Origin: Comamonas sp. SCN 67-35
Lineage (GTDB): Bacteria > Pseudomonadota > Gammaproteobacteria > Burkholderiales > Burkholderiaceae_C
Direction of reading: 5' to 3'
Assembly: GCA_001725255.1 (NCBI GenBank)
Contig: MEFV01000004.1
Span: 1-64,000 of the forward strand
Length of the DNA: 64,000 bases
A program made the translations under genes and the position numbers. A model generated the notes under the pieces. That model ran no database searches. It was given only the letters and a program-made list of their open reading frames with translations, and was not told the DNA's origin. Shown piece by piece: positions 9,347 to 17,790 of the stretch (positions within the stretch are counted from its first letter, which is position 1; every line of letters begins with the position of its first letter).

Positions 9347-10099
9347 ATGCGGTGCCTGGCCTTTGTTTCTCCGCTGGGCGGCGTCGGACGAACGACTCTG
9401 GCCGCGCATTGCGCCACCCTGCTGGCCGCATCGGGCACGCCGGTGCTGGCCTTCGACTTGAGCCCCCAGAACACGCTTGGCCTGCACCTGGGGCTGTCCG
9501 CACCACCCGAACAAGGCTGGCAGGCCGCGGTACGTGACGGCGGCTGGCTGGGCGAGGCGGCACTGGAAAACTCTGCCGGCGTGCGCCTGCTGCCGCATGG
9601 CACCCTTGCCCACCGGACCTCCCAACCACAAGGGTGGCTCGCCGAACAACTGGCCCTCCTGGACCTGCCGACCGATGGCGTGGCCGTGCTCGATACACCG
9701 ACATTGCCTGCCCCGATGGCGCAGCAAGCTCTCCTGTGCGCCGACCTGGTCGTGCTGGTGCTGGATGTCTCGCCTCGCGCGGTGCATGTCCACGCCACGT
9801 GGCAAAGCTGGATCGGTCGGCTGCAGCCGACACAGCGCTGGGCCGTGGCGCTCAACGGAGTCGATCCGCGCAGCGCCATACGCCGCGGCACGCTGGCACG
9901 GTTGCGTGCCCAGTGGGGCGAACGCCTGCTGCCCTATGCGCTGCATCAGGACGAGCATGTGCCGCAGGCGCAGGAGCGCGCGCTGTGCGTGCACCAAAGC
10001 ATGCCGCAGGCGCAGGCAGCGCATGACCTGCAGGGCATCGCCGCATGGGTGAGCGAGGCACTGGGCCCGGCCCCCACCGGCAGACAAGGGGCACTCTGA
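9347..10099 (+). CDS. bcsQ: MinD/ParA-family ATPase-like protein BcsQ
   Basis: BcsQ is a SIMIBI-class NTPase-fold protein needed for cellulose synthesis and polar assembly of the Bcs complex. The ATG at 9347 has an AAGGAGG ribosome site seven bases upstream. The P-loop reads PLGGVGRTT (residues 9-17), so both lysines of the usual deviant Walker A (KGGxGKT) are replaced, by Pro and Arg. E. coli BcsQ also lacks the standard P-loop lysine. A switch-like DLSPQNTLGLHLGL segment (residues 36-49) and VAVLDTPTLPAPM match the ParA core. Length is 250 residues, as in E. coli. No bcsR-like gene precedes it. Its stop shares one base with the bcsA start. Confidence 0.87.
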   Translation: MRCLAFVSPLGGVGRTTLAAHCATLLAASGTPVLAFDLSPQNTLGLHLGLSAPPEQGWQAAVRDGGWLGEAALENSAGVRLLPHGTLAHRTSQPQGWLAEQLALLDLPTDGVAVLDTPTLPAPMAQQALLCADLVVLVLDVSPRAVHVHATWQSWIGRLQPTQRWAVALNGVDPRSAIRRGTLARLRAQWGERLLPYALHQDEHVPQAQERALCVHQSMPQAQAAHDLQGIAAWVSEALGPAPTGRQGAL

Positions 10100-12654
10100 T
10101 GCTGCACGCGGCACTGATCTGGCTGGCCGAGGCATGGCAGGTGCGCGAGCCTGCGCGATGGTCATCCTGGCTGTGGAGCGCCTTCGTCAAGCCTGCGCCG
10201 GGAACGCACGCGCGCGCCATGAAATCCGAACACGTACCCGATCCGGTGGCCGGGCTTGCACATATGCTGGGCGTGGCCCGTGCGGCGCCGTGGTGGCACT
10301 GGCCCTGGCGCGCGCTGGTCTTGCCCATGGCGCAACGACCGCGCGGCTGGCCCGTGCTGGCACTGCTCGGGCGCGGCGCGAGCACGTTGTGGTCATTGGC
10401 TGGCGCGCTGCTGTGGGCCGTGCTGTGGCCGCTGCGCATGCTGATGCGCGCGCTTGACCGTCTGGCGGAGCGGCTGGACGCACCAGCCATCGGCGCACGC
10501 GTCGATCACGCGCTGGCTCCCCTGCTGCACCTGCCGGGCATGCGCTGGTGCATCCTGGCAGGCGGCCTGCTGGCGGCGCTGGTGGTCATGACGACCCCCT
10601 TCAACTGGCTGGGCCAGTTCGCGTTCCTGCTGCTGGCGTGGATGCTGTCGATGATCCTGCGCCGCCTGCCAGGGCGCTTTCCTGCGCTGGCGCTGGCCAC
10701 CATCAGCCTCACGGCCATGGGCCGTTACGCCTGGTGGCGCATGACGACCACGTTGGAATTCGATACGTGGACCCAGGCGCTGCTCGGCTACGGCCTGCTG
10801 GCGGCCGAGGCCTACACCTGGCTGATTGTCGTCCTCGGATTCATCCAGACCGCATGGCCGCTCAAACGCCAACCTGCGCCGCTGCAAGGCGATCCCTCGC
10901 ACTGGCCGACCGTGGACATTTTCATTCCAACATACAACGAACCGCTGTCGGTGGTGCGTCCCACCGTGCTGGCCGCGCTGGCCATGGACTGGCCGCACGA
11001 GCGCCTGAACGTGTACATCCTGGACGACGGGCGGCGCGATGAATTCCGCGCCTTCGCCAAGGAGGTGGGCGTGCACTACATCACCCGTCCCGACAACCGC
11101 CACGCCAAGGCCGGCAACCTGAACCATGCGCTGCAACAGACCGACGGTGAACTGGTCGCCATCTTCGACTGCGACCACGTGCCCACGCGCGCCTTCCTCA
11201 AAACCTCGGTCGGCTGGTTCCAGCGCGACCCACGCTGCGCGATGCTGCAGACGCCGCACCACTTTTTCTCGCCCGACCCGTTCGAGCGCAATCTCGGAAC
11301 CTTCCGGCGCATTCCGAATGAAGGAGCGCTCTTCTACGGCCTGGTGCAGGATGGCAACGACTTCTGGAACGCAACCTTCTTCTGCGGCTCATGCGCCATC
11401 ATTCGCCGCGCACCCCTGATGGAAATCGGCGGGATTGCCGTCGAGACCGTGACCGAGGACGCGCACACCGCGCTCAAGCTCCACCGGCGCGGCTACACCA
11501 CGGCCTACATCAACGAAGCGCAGGCCGCCGGCCTGGCAACGGAAAGCCTGTCCGCGCACGTCAGCCAGCGCATGCGCTGGGCCCGTGGCATGGCACAGAT
11601 CTTCCGCACCGACAACCCCTTCCTCGGCCGCGGTCTGACGCTGTGGCAACGCATCTGCTATGGCAACGCGATGCTGCATTTCTTCTTCGGACTGCCACGG
11701 CTGGTGTTCCTCACCGCACCGATGGCCTATCTGTTCTTCCACATCTACATCATCCACGCGCACGCCGCGCTGCTGGCCCTCTACGTTCTGCCCTACATCC
11801 TGCAGTCAAGCATCGCCAACGCGCACTTGCAGGGCAAGTTCCGCCACACGTTCTGGGCCGAGGTATACGAAACCGTCCTGGCCTGGTACATCGCGCTGCC
11901 GACAACGCTGGCGATGATCAATCCCAAGGTCGGCAAGTTCAACGTCACCGCCAAGGGCGGTCTCATCGAGCGCTCCTACTTCGACTGGTCCACCGCATTG
12001 CCCTACACGGCGCTCGTGATCCTGAATCTGGCAGCACTCGCTTTCGGCGCCGTGCGACTGTTCTGGTGGAACACCGACGAAACTGCAACGGTATTGCTGA
12101 ACCTGGTGTGGACCGGCTACAGCGTGCTGATGCTGGGTGCGGCCATGGGCGTGGCGGCCGAGTCACGCCAGGTACGGCGCATGCACCGCGTCGCCGTACG
12201 CCTGCCGGCCGTCCTGTATCTGCAGGACGGGCGCGCATTGCACGCCACATGCACCGACTATTCGATGACCGGCCTGGGACTGGAGCTCGCAGCGGACCAG
12301 GACTGGCAAGAACTGCCTGTGGGCGAGCCAGTGCACGTGGGCCTGTGGTGGGATGAGCACGAATGCGCGCTCCCCGCCACCGTCATGCTCGACCACGGTC
12401 GGGGTTCCATCGGTGTGCAGTTCGGCGAACTCACGCGCAACGAGCAGATCGCCCTGGTGCAGTGCACGTTCGCCCGCCCCGACTCCTGGACGCACTGGAA
12501 CGACGGCCAGGAAGAAGACCGTCCCTTGCTCGGACTGCAGGAAATCACGCGGCTCGGCCTGAGGGGCTATCGCACGCTGGGCTCCGCACTGTGGCTCGCC
12601 ATTCGCGTTCGTCTTCCCGCCTTCAAACTTTCTCAAGCGGTTGCCAAGCCATGA
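10099..12654 (+). CDS. bcsA: Cellulose synthase catalytic subunit BcsA (UDP-forming)
   Basis: BcsA polymerises UDP-glucose into beta-1,4-glucan and threads it through its own membrane channel. The 851-residue protein shows the GT2 motifs in order: TYNEP (278-282), DDG (309-311), DCD (357-359), FFCGS (427-431), TED (452-454) and QRMRW (490-494), the last lining the channel. A C-terminal PilZ domain has RxxxR (Arg697 to Arg701) and DYSMTG (720-725), the c-di-GMP site that releases the gating loop. Membrane helices lie around residues 150-190, 195-250 and 520-690. The ATG overlaps the bcsQ stop by one base. The start agrees with E. coli-type BcsA, which has an extra N-terminal extension compared with Rhodobacter. 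It sits second to last in the operon. Confidence 0.95.
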   Translation: MLHAALIWLAEAWQVREPARWSSWLWSAFVKPAPGTHARAMKSEHVPDPVAGLAHMLGVARAAPWWHWPWRALVLPMAQRPRGWPVLALLGRGASTLWSLAGALLWAVLWPLRMLMRALDRLAERLDAPAIGARVDHALAPLLHLPGMRWCILAGGLLAALVVMTTPFNWLGQFAFLLLAWMLSMILRRLPGRFPALALATISLTAMGRYAWWRMTTTLEFDTWTQALLGYGLLAAEAYTWLIVVLGFIQTAWPLKRQPAPLQGDPSHWPTVDIFIPTYNEPLSVVRPTVLAALAMDWPHERLNVYILDDGRRDEFRAFAKEVGVHYITRPDNRHAKAGNLNHALQQTDGELVAIFDCDHVPTRAFLKTSVGWFQRDPRCAMLQTPHHFFSPDPFERNLGTFRRIPNEGALFYGLVQDGNDFWNATFFCGSCAIIRRAPLMEIGGIAVETVTEDAHTALKLHRRGYTTAYINEAQAAGLATESLSAHVSQRMRWARGMAQIFRTDNPFLGRGLTLWQRICYGNAMLHFFFGLPRLVFLTAPMAYLFFHIYIIHAHAALLALYVLPYILQSSIANAHLQGKFRHTFWAEVYETVLAWYIALPTTLAMINPKVGKFNVTAKGGLIERSYFDWSTALPYTALVILNLAALAFGAVRLFWWNTDETATVLLNLVWTGYSVLMLGAAMGVAAESRQVRRMHRVAVRLPAVLYLQDGRALHATCTDYSMTGLGLELAADQDWQELPVGEPVHVGLWWDEHECALPATVMLDHGRGSIGVQFGELTRNEQIALVQCTFARPDSWTHWNDGQEEDRPLLGLQEITRLGLRGYRTLGSALWLAIRVRLPAFKLSQAVAKP

Positions 12655-14219
12655 GCCATTGGAGTTTTTATTTCCTTGCCAAACTGGGCCTGTTCCATGC
12701 GGGCCGGCTGGATTTTCACTGGCAGTTGAATCTGCTGCTGGCGCTCGCGCTGCTGTGGCCACTCGCTCCCGGAAGAATGAAGACATGGCGGGTCTGGCTG
12801 GCATGGCCCCTGGCGCTGGCTCTGTTGTATTACGACTCCTACCTTCCACCCATTGGACGCGTGCTGGCCCAGATCCCGGCGCTGACGAACTTTCGGCTGG
12901 ATTACCTCGGTGAGTTGCTGGGCCGAACCATCGAGGGCAGAACCGTGCTTGGCGCGCTCGCGGCGTTTGCCATCTACCTGCTGCTGGCACGGCGCATCCG
13001 TTTCGCGACGGTGGCGTTCGTCGGCATCCTGAGCGTGCCACTGTCGAACACACTGCTCTTGTCTCCGGTGTCCGCCGGCAGCACCACCACCCAGGCGAGT
13101 TCCGCACCTGGAACGGCAGGCGCAACCACCCCCACGGCCACGCAGGATCCCGACTCGCAACTGCAAGCGTTCTACGCTTCGGAGGCGCGGCGCACGCTGC
13201 ACCTGTCGTCCAACGGCGCCACACCGCCATTTGACATCATCGTCCTGCAAGTCTGCTCGCTTTCGTGGGACGATCTGGACCTGGTCGGCATGCGCGACAA
13301 CCCTCTGTTCAAGCGCTTCGACGCGGTTTTTTCCCGGTTCAACAGCGCCGCCAGCTACAGCGGACCCGCCGCGCTGCGCCTGGCACGGGGCGCCTGCGGA
13401 CAGGTTTCGCATCACGACCTGTATGAAGGGGCCGATCCGGCCTGCTACCTGTTCCCGAGCCTGGAACGGCTCGGCTACCACACCCACGGCCTGCTGAACC
13501 ATGATGGTGCGTTCGATGACTTCGCCAAGACACTGGAGACGCGCGCAGGCCTGGCAGGCACGCTTGAATTGCCTTCGGGCGTGCCCGTCACGATGCACAG
13601 CTTCGACGGCTCGCCGATCTATGCCGACGGGCCCCTGCTGAGCCGCTGGTGGCACCAGCGGCTGGCGCAGGGAGCCCAGCCGGCGGCGCTGTACTACAAC
13701 ACCATCACGCTGCACGATGGCAATCGCATCGACGGTGTCGCCTCTCGCTCCAGCCTGGATACCTACAAACCGCGCCTGACCAGGCTGCTGGCCGATTTCG
13801 ACCAATTCATCACCGAACTTGAAACCACCGACCGACCGGTCGTCCTGCTCATGATTCCCGAGCACGGCGCGGGGCTGCGCGGAGACCGGTTCCAGATCTC
13901 CGGCATGCGTGAAATCCCGAACCCGCGCATCACGCAGGTTCCGGCGGCGCTCAAGATCATCGGTCTGCCCAAGGGCCAGCACGCGGATACCGTGGTCGTC
14001 GATCGGCCGGTGAGCTATTTCGACATCAACGCCCTGGTGCTTGACATGCTGCAGCGCAGCCCCTTCGCAGCGGGCAGCCCGTCACTCGCCGACCGACTCA
14101 AGAATCTGCAAACCACCACCTTCGTGGCGGAAAACGACGACGTGGTGATGATGCGCGAGCCCGACGGCAAATACCTGATGCGCACCGGCAAGAGTGCATG
14201 GGTCGATTACACGCCGTGA
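12651..14219 (+). CDS. bcsG: Cellulose phosphoethanolamine transferase BcsG
   Basis: BcsG transfers phosphoethanolamine from phosphatidylethanolamine to cellulose in the periplasm. The 522-residue protein has four or five N-terminal membrane helices (to about residue 150), a Ser/Thr/Ala-rich linker and a C-terminal alkaline-phosphatase-superfamily domain. The E. coli catalytic pair Cys243/Ser278 maps to Cys202 (QVCSLSWDDL) and Ser237 (SYSGPA), with the same 35-residue spacing. Metal ligands are likely in TLHDGN and PEHGAG. All key residues look intact, so modified cellulose is predicted. The ATG overlaps the bcsA stop by four bases, and this is the last gene of the run. Confidence 0.92.
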   Translation: MSHWSFYFLAKLGLFHAGRLDFHWQLNLLLALALLWPLAPGRMKTWRVWLAWPLALALLYYDSYLPPIGRVLAQIPALTNFRLDYLGELLGRTIEGRTVLGALAAFAIYLLLARRIRFATVAFVGILSVPLSNTLLLSPVSAGSTTTQASSAPGTAGATTPTATQDPDSQLQAFYASEARRTLHLSSNGATPPFDIIVLQVCSLSWDDLDLVGMRDNPLFKRFDAVFSRFNSAASYSGPAALRLARGACGQVSHHDLYEGADPACYLFPSLERLGYHTHGLLNHDGAFDDFAKTLETRAGLAGTLELPSGVPVTMHSFDGSPIYADGPLLSRWWHQRLAQGAQPAALYYNTITLHDGNRIDGVASRSSLDTYKPRLTRLLADFDQFITELETTDRPVVLLMIPEHGAGLRGDRFQISGMREIPNPRITQVPAALKIIGLPKGQHADTVVVDRPVSYFDINALVLDMLQRSPFAAGSPSLADRLKNLQTTTFVAENDDVVMMREPDGKYLMRTGKSAWVDYTP

Positions 14220-14247
14220 CGAGCAGGCGAGCGGCCGACCTGAAAAC

Positions 14248-14264
14248 CGGGGACAGCGTCCCCG
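14248..14264. repeat. Hairpin between bcsG and tRNA-Ser
   Basis: CGGGGAC and GTCCCCG flank an AGC loop, giving a perfect 7-bp GC-rich stem 29 bases after the bcsG stop. No T-tract follows, so it is not a classical intrinsic terminator. It could stabilise the 3' end of the bcs transcript or assist Rho-dependent ending. Confidence 0.35.
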
Positions 14265-14300
14265 CAGATGCCGGTGCAGATCCAGACCGGTGAGGCCCTC

Positions 14301-14327
14301 TGGACAATGCGTGCGACCGATTACAAT
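14301..14327 (+). promoter_or_regulatory. Likely promoter of tRNA-Ser(GGA)
   Basis: TGGACA (14301-14306, five of six bases of the -35 consensus) and TACAAT (14322-14327, a good -10) are separated by 15 bases, slightly short. Transcription would start around 14334, a few bases before the mature tRNA 5' end. The placement is right for a stable RNA gene, but the spacing is not ideal. Confidence 0.4.
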
Positions 14328-14339
14328 CACGGGCTTCGC

Positions 14340-14430
14340 GGAGAGATGGATGAGCGGTTTAAGTCGCACGCCTGGAAAGCGTGTGTGGGTTAATAGCCCA
14401 CCGGGGGTTCGAATCCCCCTCTCTCCGCCA
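14340..14430 (+). tRNA. tRNA-Ser, anticodon GGA
   Basis: This is a class II tRNA with acceptor stem GGAGAGA/TCTCTCC, discriminator G and encoded CCA at 14428-14430. The anticodon arm has CACGC/GCGTG around the loop CTGGAAA, giving anticodon GGA for UCC/UCU codons. A long variable arm (GGGTTAATAGCCC) is typical of tRNA-Ser, and the T-arm contains GGTTCGAATCC. It lies alone between bcsG and the ECF transporter genes. Its 3' end differs from the prophage attachment core, so it is not a second target. Confidence 0.96.
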
Positions 14431-14512
14431 GCAATTTTCGGGGCGCAGCGCACCAGCGCAGCGCGGCCGATTCAAGGCAACCATCAATCACGCCGCACAG
14501 CCTGACCCCCCA

Positions 14513-15241
14513 GTGACCGCGATCCCGTCAGGCTGGCAGCTGCAGGACATCCACCTGCGCCGCGGCGCGGGCGACGTCTTCCGCGGGCTGAACCTGCAGC
14601 TGGACGAGCCACGCATCGCTCTCATAGGGCACAACGGCGCAGGGAAATCCAGCCTTCTGCGGCTGCTGATCGGCCTTGAAGAACCCTCGCAGGGACAGGT
14701 ACTGTGGGCCGGTCAAAGGGCCCACCACGCACAGACTCCCACCACGGGCCAGCGCCTTGCCGGCCTGATGTTCCAGAATCCGGATGACCAGATCATCTTC
14801 CCGACGGTGCAGGAAGAATTGCAGCTGTCGTGGCAGAGCGCCCATGGTGGCGACCGCAAGGCGGCGCAGGCGGGCGTGCTGGAATTCCTGCAGCAGCGCG
14901 GCCTGCGTGCATGGGCATCTCGCGCCGTCGGCTCGCTCAGCCAGGGGGAGCGCCAATGGGTATGCTGGCTCGCCATGCTGCTGGCGGCGCCCAGGGTGCT
15001 GCTGCTTGACGAGCCTTACGCCAGTCTCGACCTGCCCGGGCAGCTGCGCCTTGCCGCCGATATCAAGCTGTCCCGGCAACAAGTGGTCATCGCGACGCAC
15101 GTCCTGTGGCCCGTGCTCGACTTTCCCCGGGTGATCTGGCTGGAGCACGGCCGCGTGCGCGCCGACGGTCCAGGGCGCGAAGTCTGCCCCGCCTATGACG
15201 TCGATGCGCGCGCCGCCTTTCACGCGGCACGAGGCGAATGA
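14513..15241 (+). CDS. ECF transporter ATP-binding protein, BioM/CbiO-like
   Basis: This is an ABC ATPase of the energy-coupling-factor type, which powers vitamin or metal uptake together with a transmembrane coupling protein. Motifs are in order: Walker A GHNGAGKSS, Q-loop MFQNPDDQIIFPT (the double-Asp after the Q-loop is typical of ECF ATPases), signature LSQGERQ, Walker B VLLLDEPYASLD and a switch His in IATHVLW. I chose the GTG at 14513, giving 242 residues. The frame is open further upstream, but that part runs through the tRNA gene. The stop overlaps the next ATG by four bases. The BioMN pair is the closest family; CbiOQ is the alternative. Only one ATPase is present. Confidence 0.85.
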   Translation: MTAIPSGWQLQDIHLRRGAGDVFRGLNLQLDEPRIALIGHNGAGKSSLLRLLIGLEEPSQGQVLWAGQRAHHAQTPTTGQRLAGLMFQNPDDQIIFPTVQEELQLSWQSAHGGDRKAAQAGVLEFLQQRGLRAWASRAVGSLSQGERQWVCWLAMLLAAPRVLLLDEPYASLDLPGQLRLAADIKLSRQQVVIATHVLWPVLDFPRVIWLEHGRVRADGPGREVCPAYDVDARAAFHAARGE

Positions 15242-15840
15242 GCATGGGCAGCCTGTACAGCGAGCACCCGACCTGGCTGCACGGCTGGAGCGCCGGGCGC
15301 AAGCTGTTGTTGCTGTCTTTCCTCGGCATGGCGCTGTTCGCATTGCGCGCTCCGTGGCAGCTCGCTCTCGCGTGCATGGGTTGCGCGCTGGTCCATGCAA
15401 CGCTGGGACCCGCCACCCAGGCTGCGCGGCGGCTTCTCGTGTCGGTATTGGCCGCCGCCACGCTGGTGGCGATCTTTCATGTGTGGATGGGAACCTGGGA
15501 ATCCGGACTGGCGAGCGCGCTGCGCCTGGCCAGCGCCTGCTTCATCGGCATCGCCTTCACCGTGACCACGCGCACGAGCGACATCATCGACGTACTGGAG
15601 TGGTTGCTGCGTCCGCTGACCGTGCTGGGTGTCAAACCCGGTCGGCTGTCGCTGCAGCTGGCGCTGATGCAGCGCTTCACCGAACACTTCTTCGTCCAGT
15701 GGCAGAAGCTGGACGAGGCCTACCGGGTACGCACCGGTCGCACGGGCGGTCTGCGCCTCATTGCGCCGTTGACAGTGCAGATGCTCAGGACGATGCGTCG
15801 AACGGGCGACGCACTCTACGCACGCCTCGGCGAAGATTGA
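15238..15840 (+). CDS. ECF transporter transmembrane coupling protein, BioN/CbiQ-like
   Basis: This is an EcfT-family membrane protein of 200 residues that joins the ATPase to a substrate-binding S component. Four or five hydrophobic helices fill residues 20-125. A cytoplasmic coupling segment follows, with an EAYRVRTGR motif resembling the Ala-Arg-Gly coupling helices of EcfT. The short length (about 200 rather than 260) is typical of BioN. It overlaps the ATPase gene by four bases. No BioY or other S component is found on either side: the next gene is msrA on the other strand, and a tRNA lies upstream. The substrate therefore cannot be read from this locus. Confidence 0.82.
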   Translation: MSMGSLYSEHPTWLHGWSAGRKLLLLSFLGMALFALRAPWQLALACMGCALVHATLGPATQAARRLLVSVLAAATLVAIFHVWMGTWESGLASALRLASACFIGIAFTVTTRTSDIIDVLEWLLRPLTVLGVKPGRLSLQLALMQRFTEHFFVQWQKLDEAYRVRTGRTGGLRLIAPLTVQMLRTMRRTGDALYARLGED

Positions 15841-15858
15841 CCAACTTCCCCCGGGCGC

Positions 15859-16407
15859 TCAAGCGCCCTCCTTCAAGTAACGCTTGAACGTCTTGCGGAA
15901 TTTTTCGACCTTGGGGGCGACCACCACCGTGCAATAACCCTGGCGCGGATTGCTGCGGTAGTATTTTTGGTGGTACTGCTCCGCAGGCCAGAAGTGGGTC
16001 AGCGGCTGGACCTCGGTAACCACCGGTGCCGGAAAGCGGCCTTCAGCGTTGAGCTGCTGCACCATGGCTCGCGCCAGATCGCCATGAGCCGCTTCGCCGT
16101 AGTACACGCCACTGCGGTACTGTGTGCCCACGTCATTGCCCTGACGGTCGAGCTGCGTCGGGTCATGCGTGGCGAAAAAGATCTCCAGCACCTCACGCAC
16201 ACTGATCACGCCGGCATCGAAGCGCAGTTGCACCACTTCAACGCAACCCGTGCCGCCCGTGCAAACTTCCTCGTAGCTCGGAGCACGCGACAGGTGTCCG
16301 TTCGCGTACCCGCTTTGCAGCGCCGTGACGCCACGCACCTGCTCGAACACGGCCTCGGTGCACCAGAAGCATCCGCCGCCCAGCGTGATCGTCTCTTGTC
16401 CTGTCAT
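15859..16407 (-). CDS. msrA: Peptide-methionine (S)-S-oxide reductase MsrA
   Basis: MsrA reduces the S-epimer of methionine sulfoxide in proteins using thioredoxin. The active-site motif GCFWCTEA is at residues 12-19, early in the protein as expected, with the nucleophilic Cys being the first one. The later HDPTQLDRQGNDVGTQYRS block is the family hallmark. The ATG at 16407 has GGAGG five bases upstream, which fixes the start. The frame stays open upstream but without a comparable signal. Length is 182 residues. The gene runs divergently from the pcm-like gene and converges on the ECF permease gene 18 bases away. Confidence 0.95.
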   Translation of the reverse strand: MTGQETITLGGGCFWCTEAVFEQVRGVTALQSGYANGHLSRAPSYEEVCTGGTGCVEVVQLRFDAGVISVREVLEIFFATHDPTQLDRQGNDVGTQYRSGVYYGEAAHGDLARAMVQQLNAEGRFPAPVVTEVQPLTHFWPAEQYHQKYYRSNPRQGYCTVVVAPKVEKFRKTFKRYLKEGA

Positions 16408-16531
16408 GATGACCTCCATCCACAAGCATGCCGGCCCCTCGCCCTGGAGCGCAATGACTCGCAAGAGCACGCCGCAACTGCATAAAATAGCAGGTTTGCC
16501 ACACTGTCGTGGCTGGCCTTCGGAGTACCTC

Positions 16532-17239
16532 ATGAACCTGCCCCTGAATACGCTCGCGGACACCAGTGACCGCCTTGAACAGGCGCGCTTCAACATGATC
16601 GAGCAGCAGGTTCGTCCGTGGGATGTCTCCGATGAACAGGTGCTGGAGCTGATGGAGCGCCTGCACCGCGAAGATTTCGTACCGCCGCAGCATCGTGACC
16701 TGGCGTTCACCGACATGGAAATCCCCCTGAACGACGACCCCCTGGAGGCGGTCCGCCTGGGACAGATCATGCTGGCGCCCCGGGTGGAAGCGCGCATGCT
16801 GCAAGACCTGAAAATCAAGCCCGCCGACCGCGTGCTGGAGATCGGCTCCGGTTCGGGTTTCATGGCCGCAATGCTCGCGGGCCTCGCGAGCGAAGTCATC
16901 ACGCTGGAGATCGAGGCACGGCTGGCCGAAACGGCGCGCACCAATCTCGCCAAGGCCGGCATTGCGAACGCGAAGGTGCTGCATGCCGACGGATCCCATG
17001 AGATCACCGGCGGGCCATTCGACATCATCGTGCTCAGCGGCTCGGTCGCTCAGGTACCGCCTGCGCTGCTGAAATTGCTTCCCGACGGTGGACGGCTTGG
17101 TGCCATCGTCGGCTTCAAGCCCGTGATGCGCGCGACCATCATGCAGCGTACCGCAACAGGCTTTGCTTCATCCGAGCCATGGGACGTGGTGACCGCGCGG
17201 CTGCGCAATTTTCCGGAACCCTCGCAGTTCAAATTCTGA
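16532..17239 (+). CDS. Protein-L-isoaspartate O-methyltransferase family protein
   Basis: This is a SAM-dependent methyltransferase of the PCMT family, which repairs isoaspartyl residues in ageing proteins. The SAM motif I reads VLEIGSGSGF, followed by acidic motif VITLEIE and the DIIVLSGSV strand. The N-terminal RFNMIEQQVRPWDV is typical of the short alphaproteobacterial/betaproteobacterial Pcm paralogue that lies beside a rhodanese and type I secretion tolC in many genomes. The ATG at 16532 has a GGAG seven bases before it. Length is 235 residues. Whether this branch really repairs isoaspartate is uncertain. The next gene starts 16 bases downstream. Confidence 0.85.
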   Translation: MNLPLNTLADTSDRLEQARFNMIEQQVRPWDVSDEQVLELMERLHREDFVPPQHRDLAFTDMEIPLNDDPLEAVRLGQIMLAPRVEARMLQDLKIKPADRVLEIGSGSGFMAAMLAGLASEVITLEIEARLAETARTNLAKAGIANAKVLHADGSHEITGGPFDIIVLSGSVAQVPPALLKLLPDGGRLGAIVGFKPVMRATIMQRTATGFASSEPWDVVTARLRNFPEPSQFKF

Positions 17240-17255
17240 ACACGTCCGCATTGCC

Positions 17256-17594
17256 GTGATATCTCAAATCCGCCCAGCCGACCTGGAGAGCTGGCTGCAG
17301 CAGCATCAAGGCGCCCGGCCCATCGTGCTCGACGTGCGTGAGCCCTGGGAGATCGAAACCGCCCATGTGAAGGTCAGTGGTTTCGAACTGGTGAGCATTC
17401 CGATGGCAGCGATTCCCGCGCGTCTGGCCGAACTGCAAAAAGACCGCCCCATCGCCTGCCTGTGTCACCTTGGCGGACGCAGCATGCAGGTGGCGATGTT
17501 TCTGGAGCATCACGGCTTCGAGGACGTGACAAACCTCGCCGGAGGCATCCACGCATGGTCACTTGAACGTGACCCAGCCGTGCCCATGTACTGA
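17256..17594 (+). CDS. Rhodanese-like sulfurtransferase, single domain
   Basis: This is a single rhodanese domain of 112 residues, which moves sulfane sulfur via a cysteine persulfide. The active-site loop is CHLGGRS with the nucleophile at Cys70, and the N-terminal VLDVREPWE is the conserved CH2A-type motif. The start is a GTG at 17256, 16 bases after the pcm-like gene; I see no ATG that gives a full domain. It is probably co-transcribed with the pcm-like gene and ends before the strong terminator at 17730. Substrate unknown. Confidence 0.88.
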   Translation: MISQIRPADLESWLQQHQGARPIVLDVREPWEIETAHVKVSGFELVSIPMAAIPARLAELQKDRPIACLCHLGGRSMQVAMFLEHHGFEDVTNLAGGIHAWSLERDPAVPMY

Positions 17595-17729
17595 AAGCCC
17601 GCACCCGTTCGCGTCCCTTGCCGGTCCTTGGCAGCAGGACATGAAGCCGATGCGACCTCCACCGCCGACTGCCGCGCGCCTCGGAGTCAAGGCATCATCT
17701 TCCAGGGGTCCGCATGTGACCACAAAAAA

Positions 17730-17757
17730 ACCCAGCCGGTAGGGCTGGGTGTTTTAC
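17730..17757. terminator. Bidirectional intrinsic terminator before the prophage
   Basis: An 8-bp stem ACCCAGCC/GGCTGGGT with loop GGTAG spans 17730-17750. It is flanked by seven A residues on the left and GTTTTACTTTT on the right, so it can stop transcripts from both directions. It ends the pcm-rhodanese unit and would also catch leftward transcription leaving the prophage recombinase gene. It lies 41 bases outside attL, so it is host sequence. Confidence 0.85.
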
Positions 17758-17790
17758 TTTTCCACCAATGCAAATTGCCGGGGGATGGGC

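Noticed and set aside
14340..14430. tRNA-Ser(GGA) as a second phage attachment site
   Set aside because: Its 3' end (CTCTCTCCGCCA) differs from the att core in the acceptor stem, and no repeat of it is found in the window.
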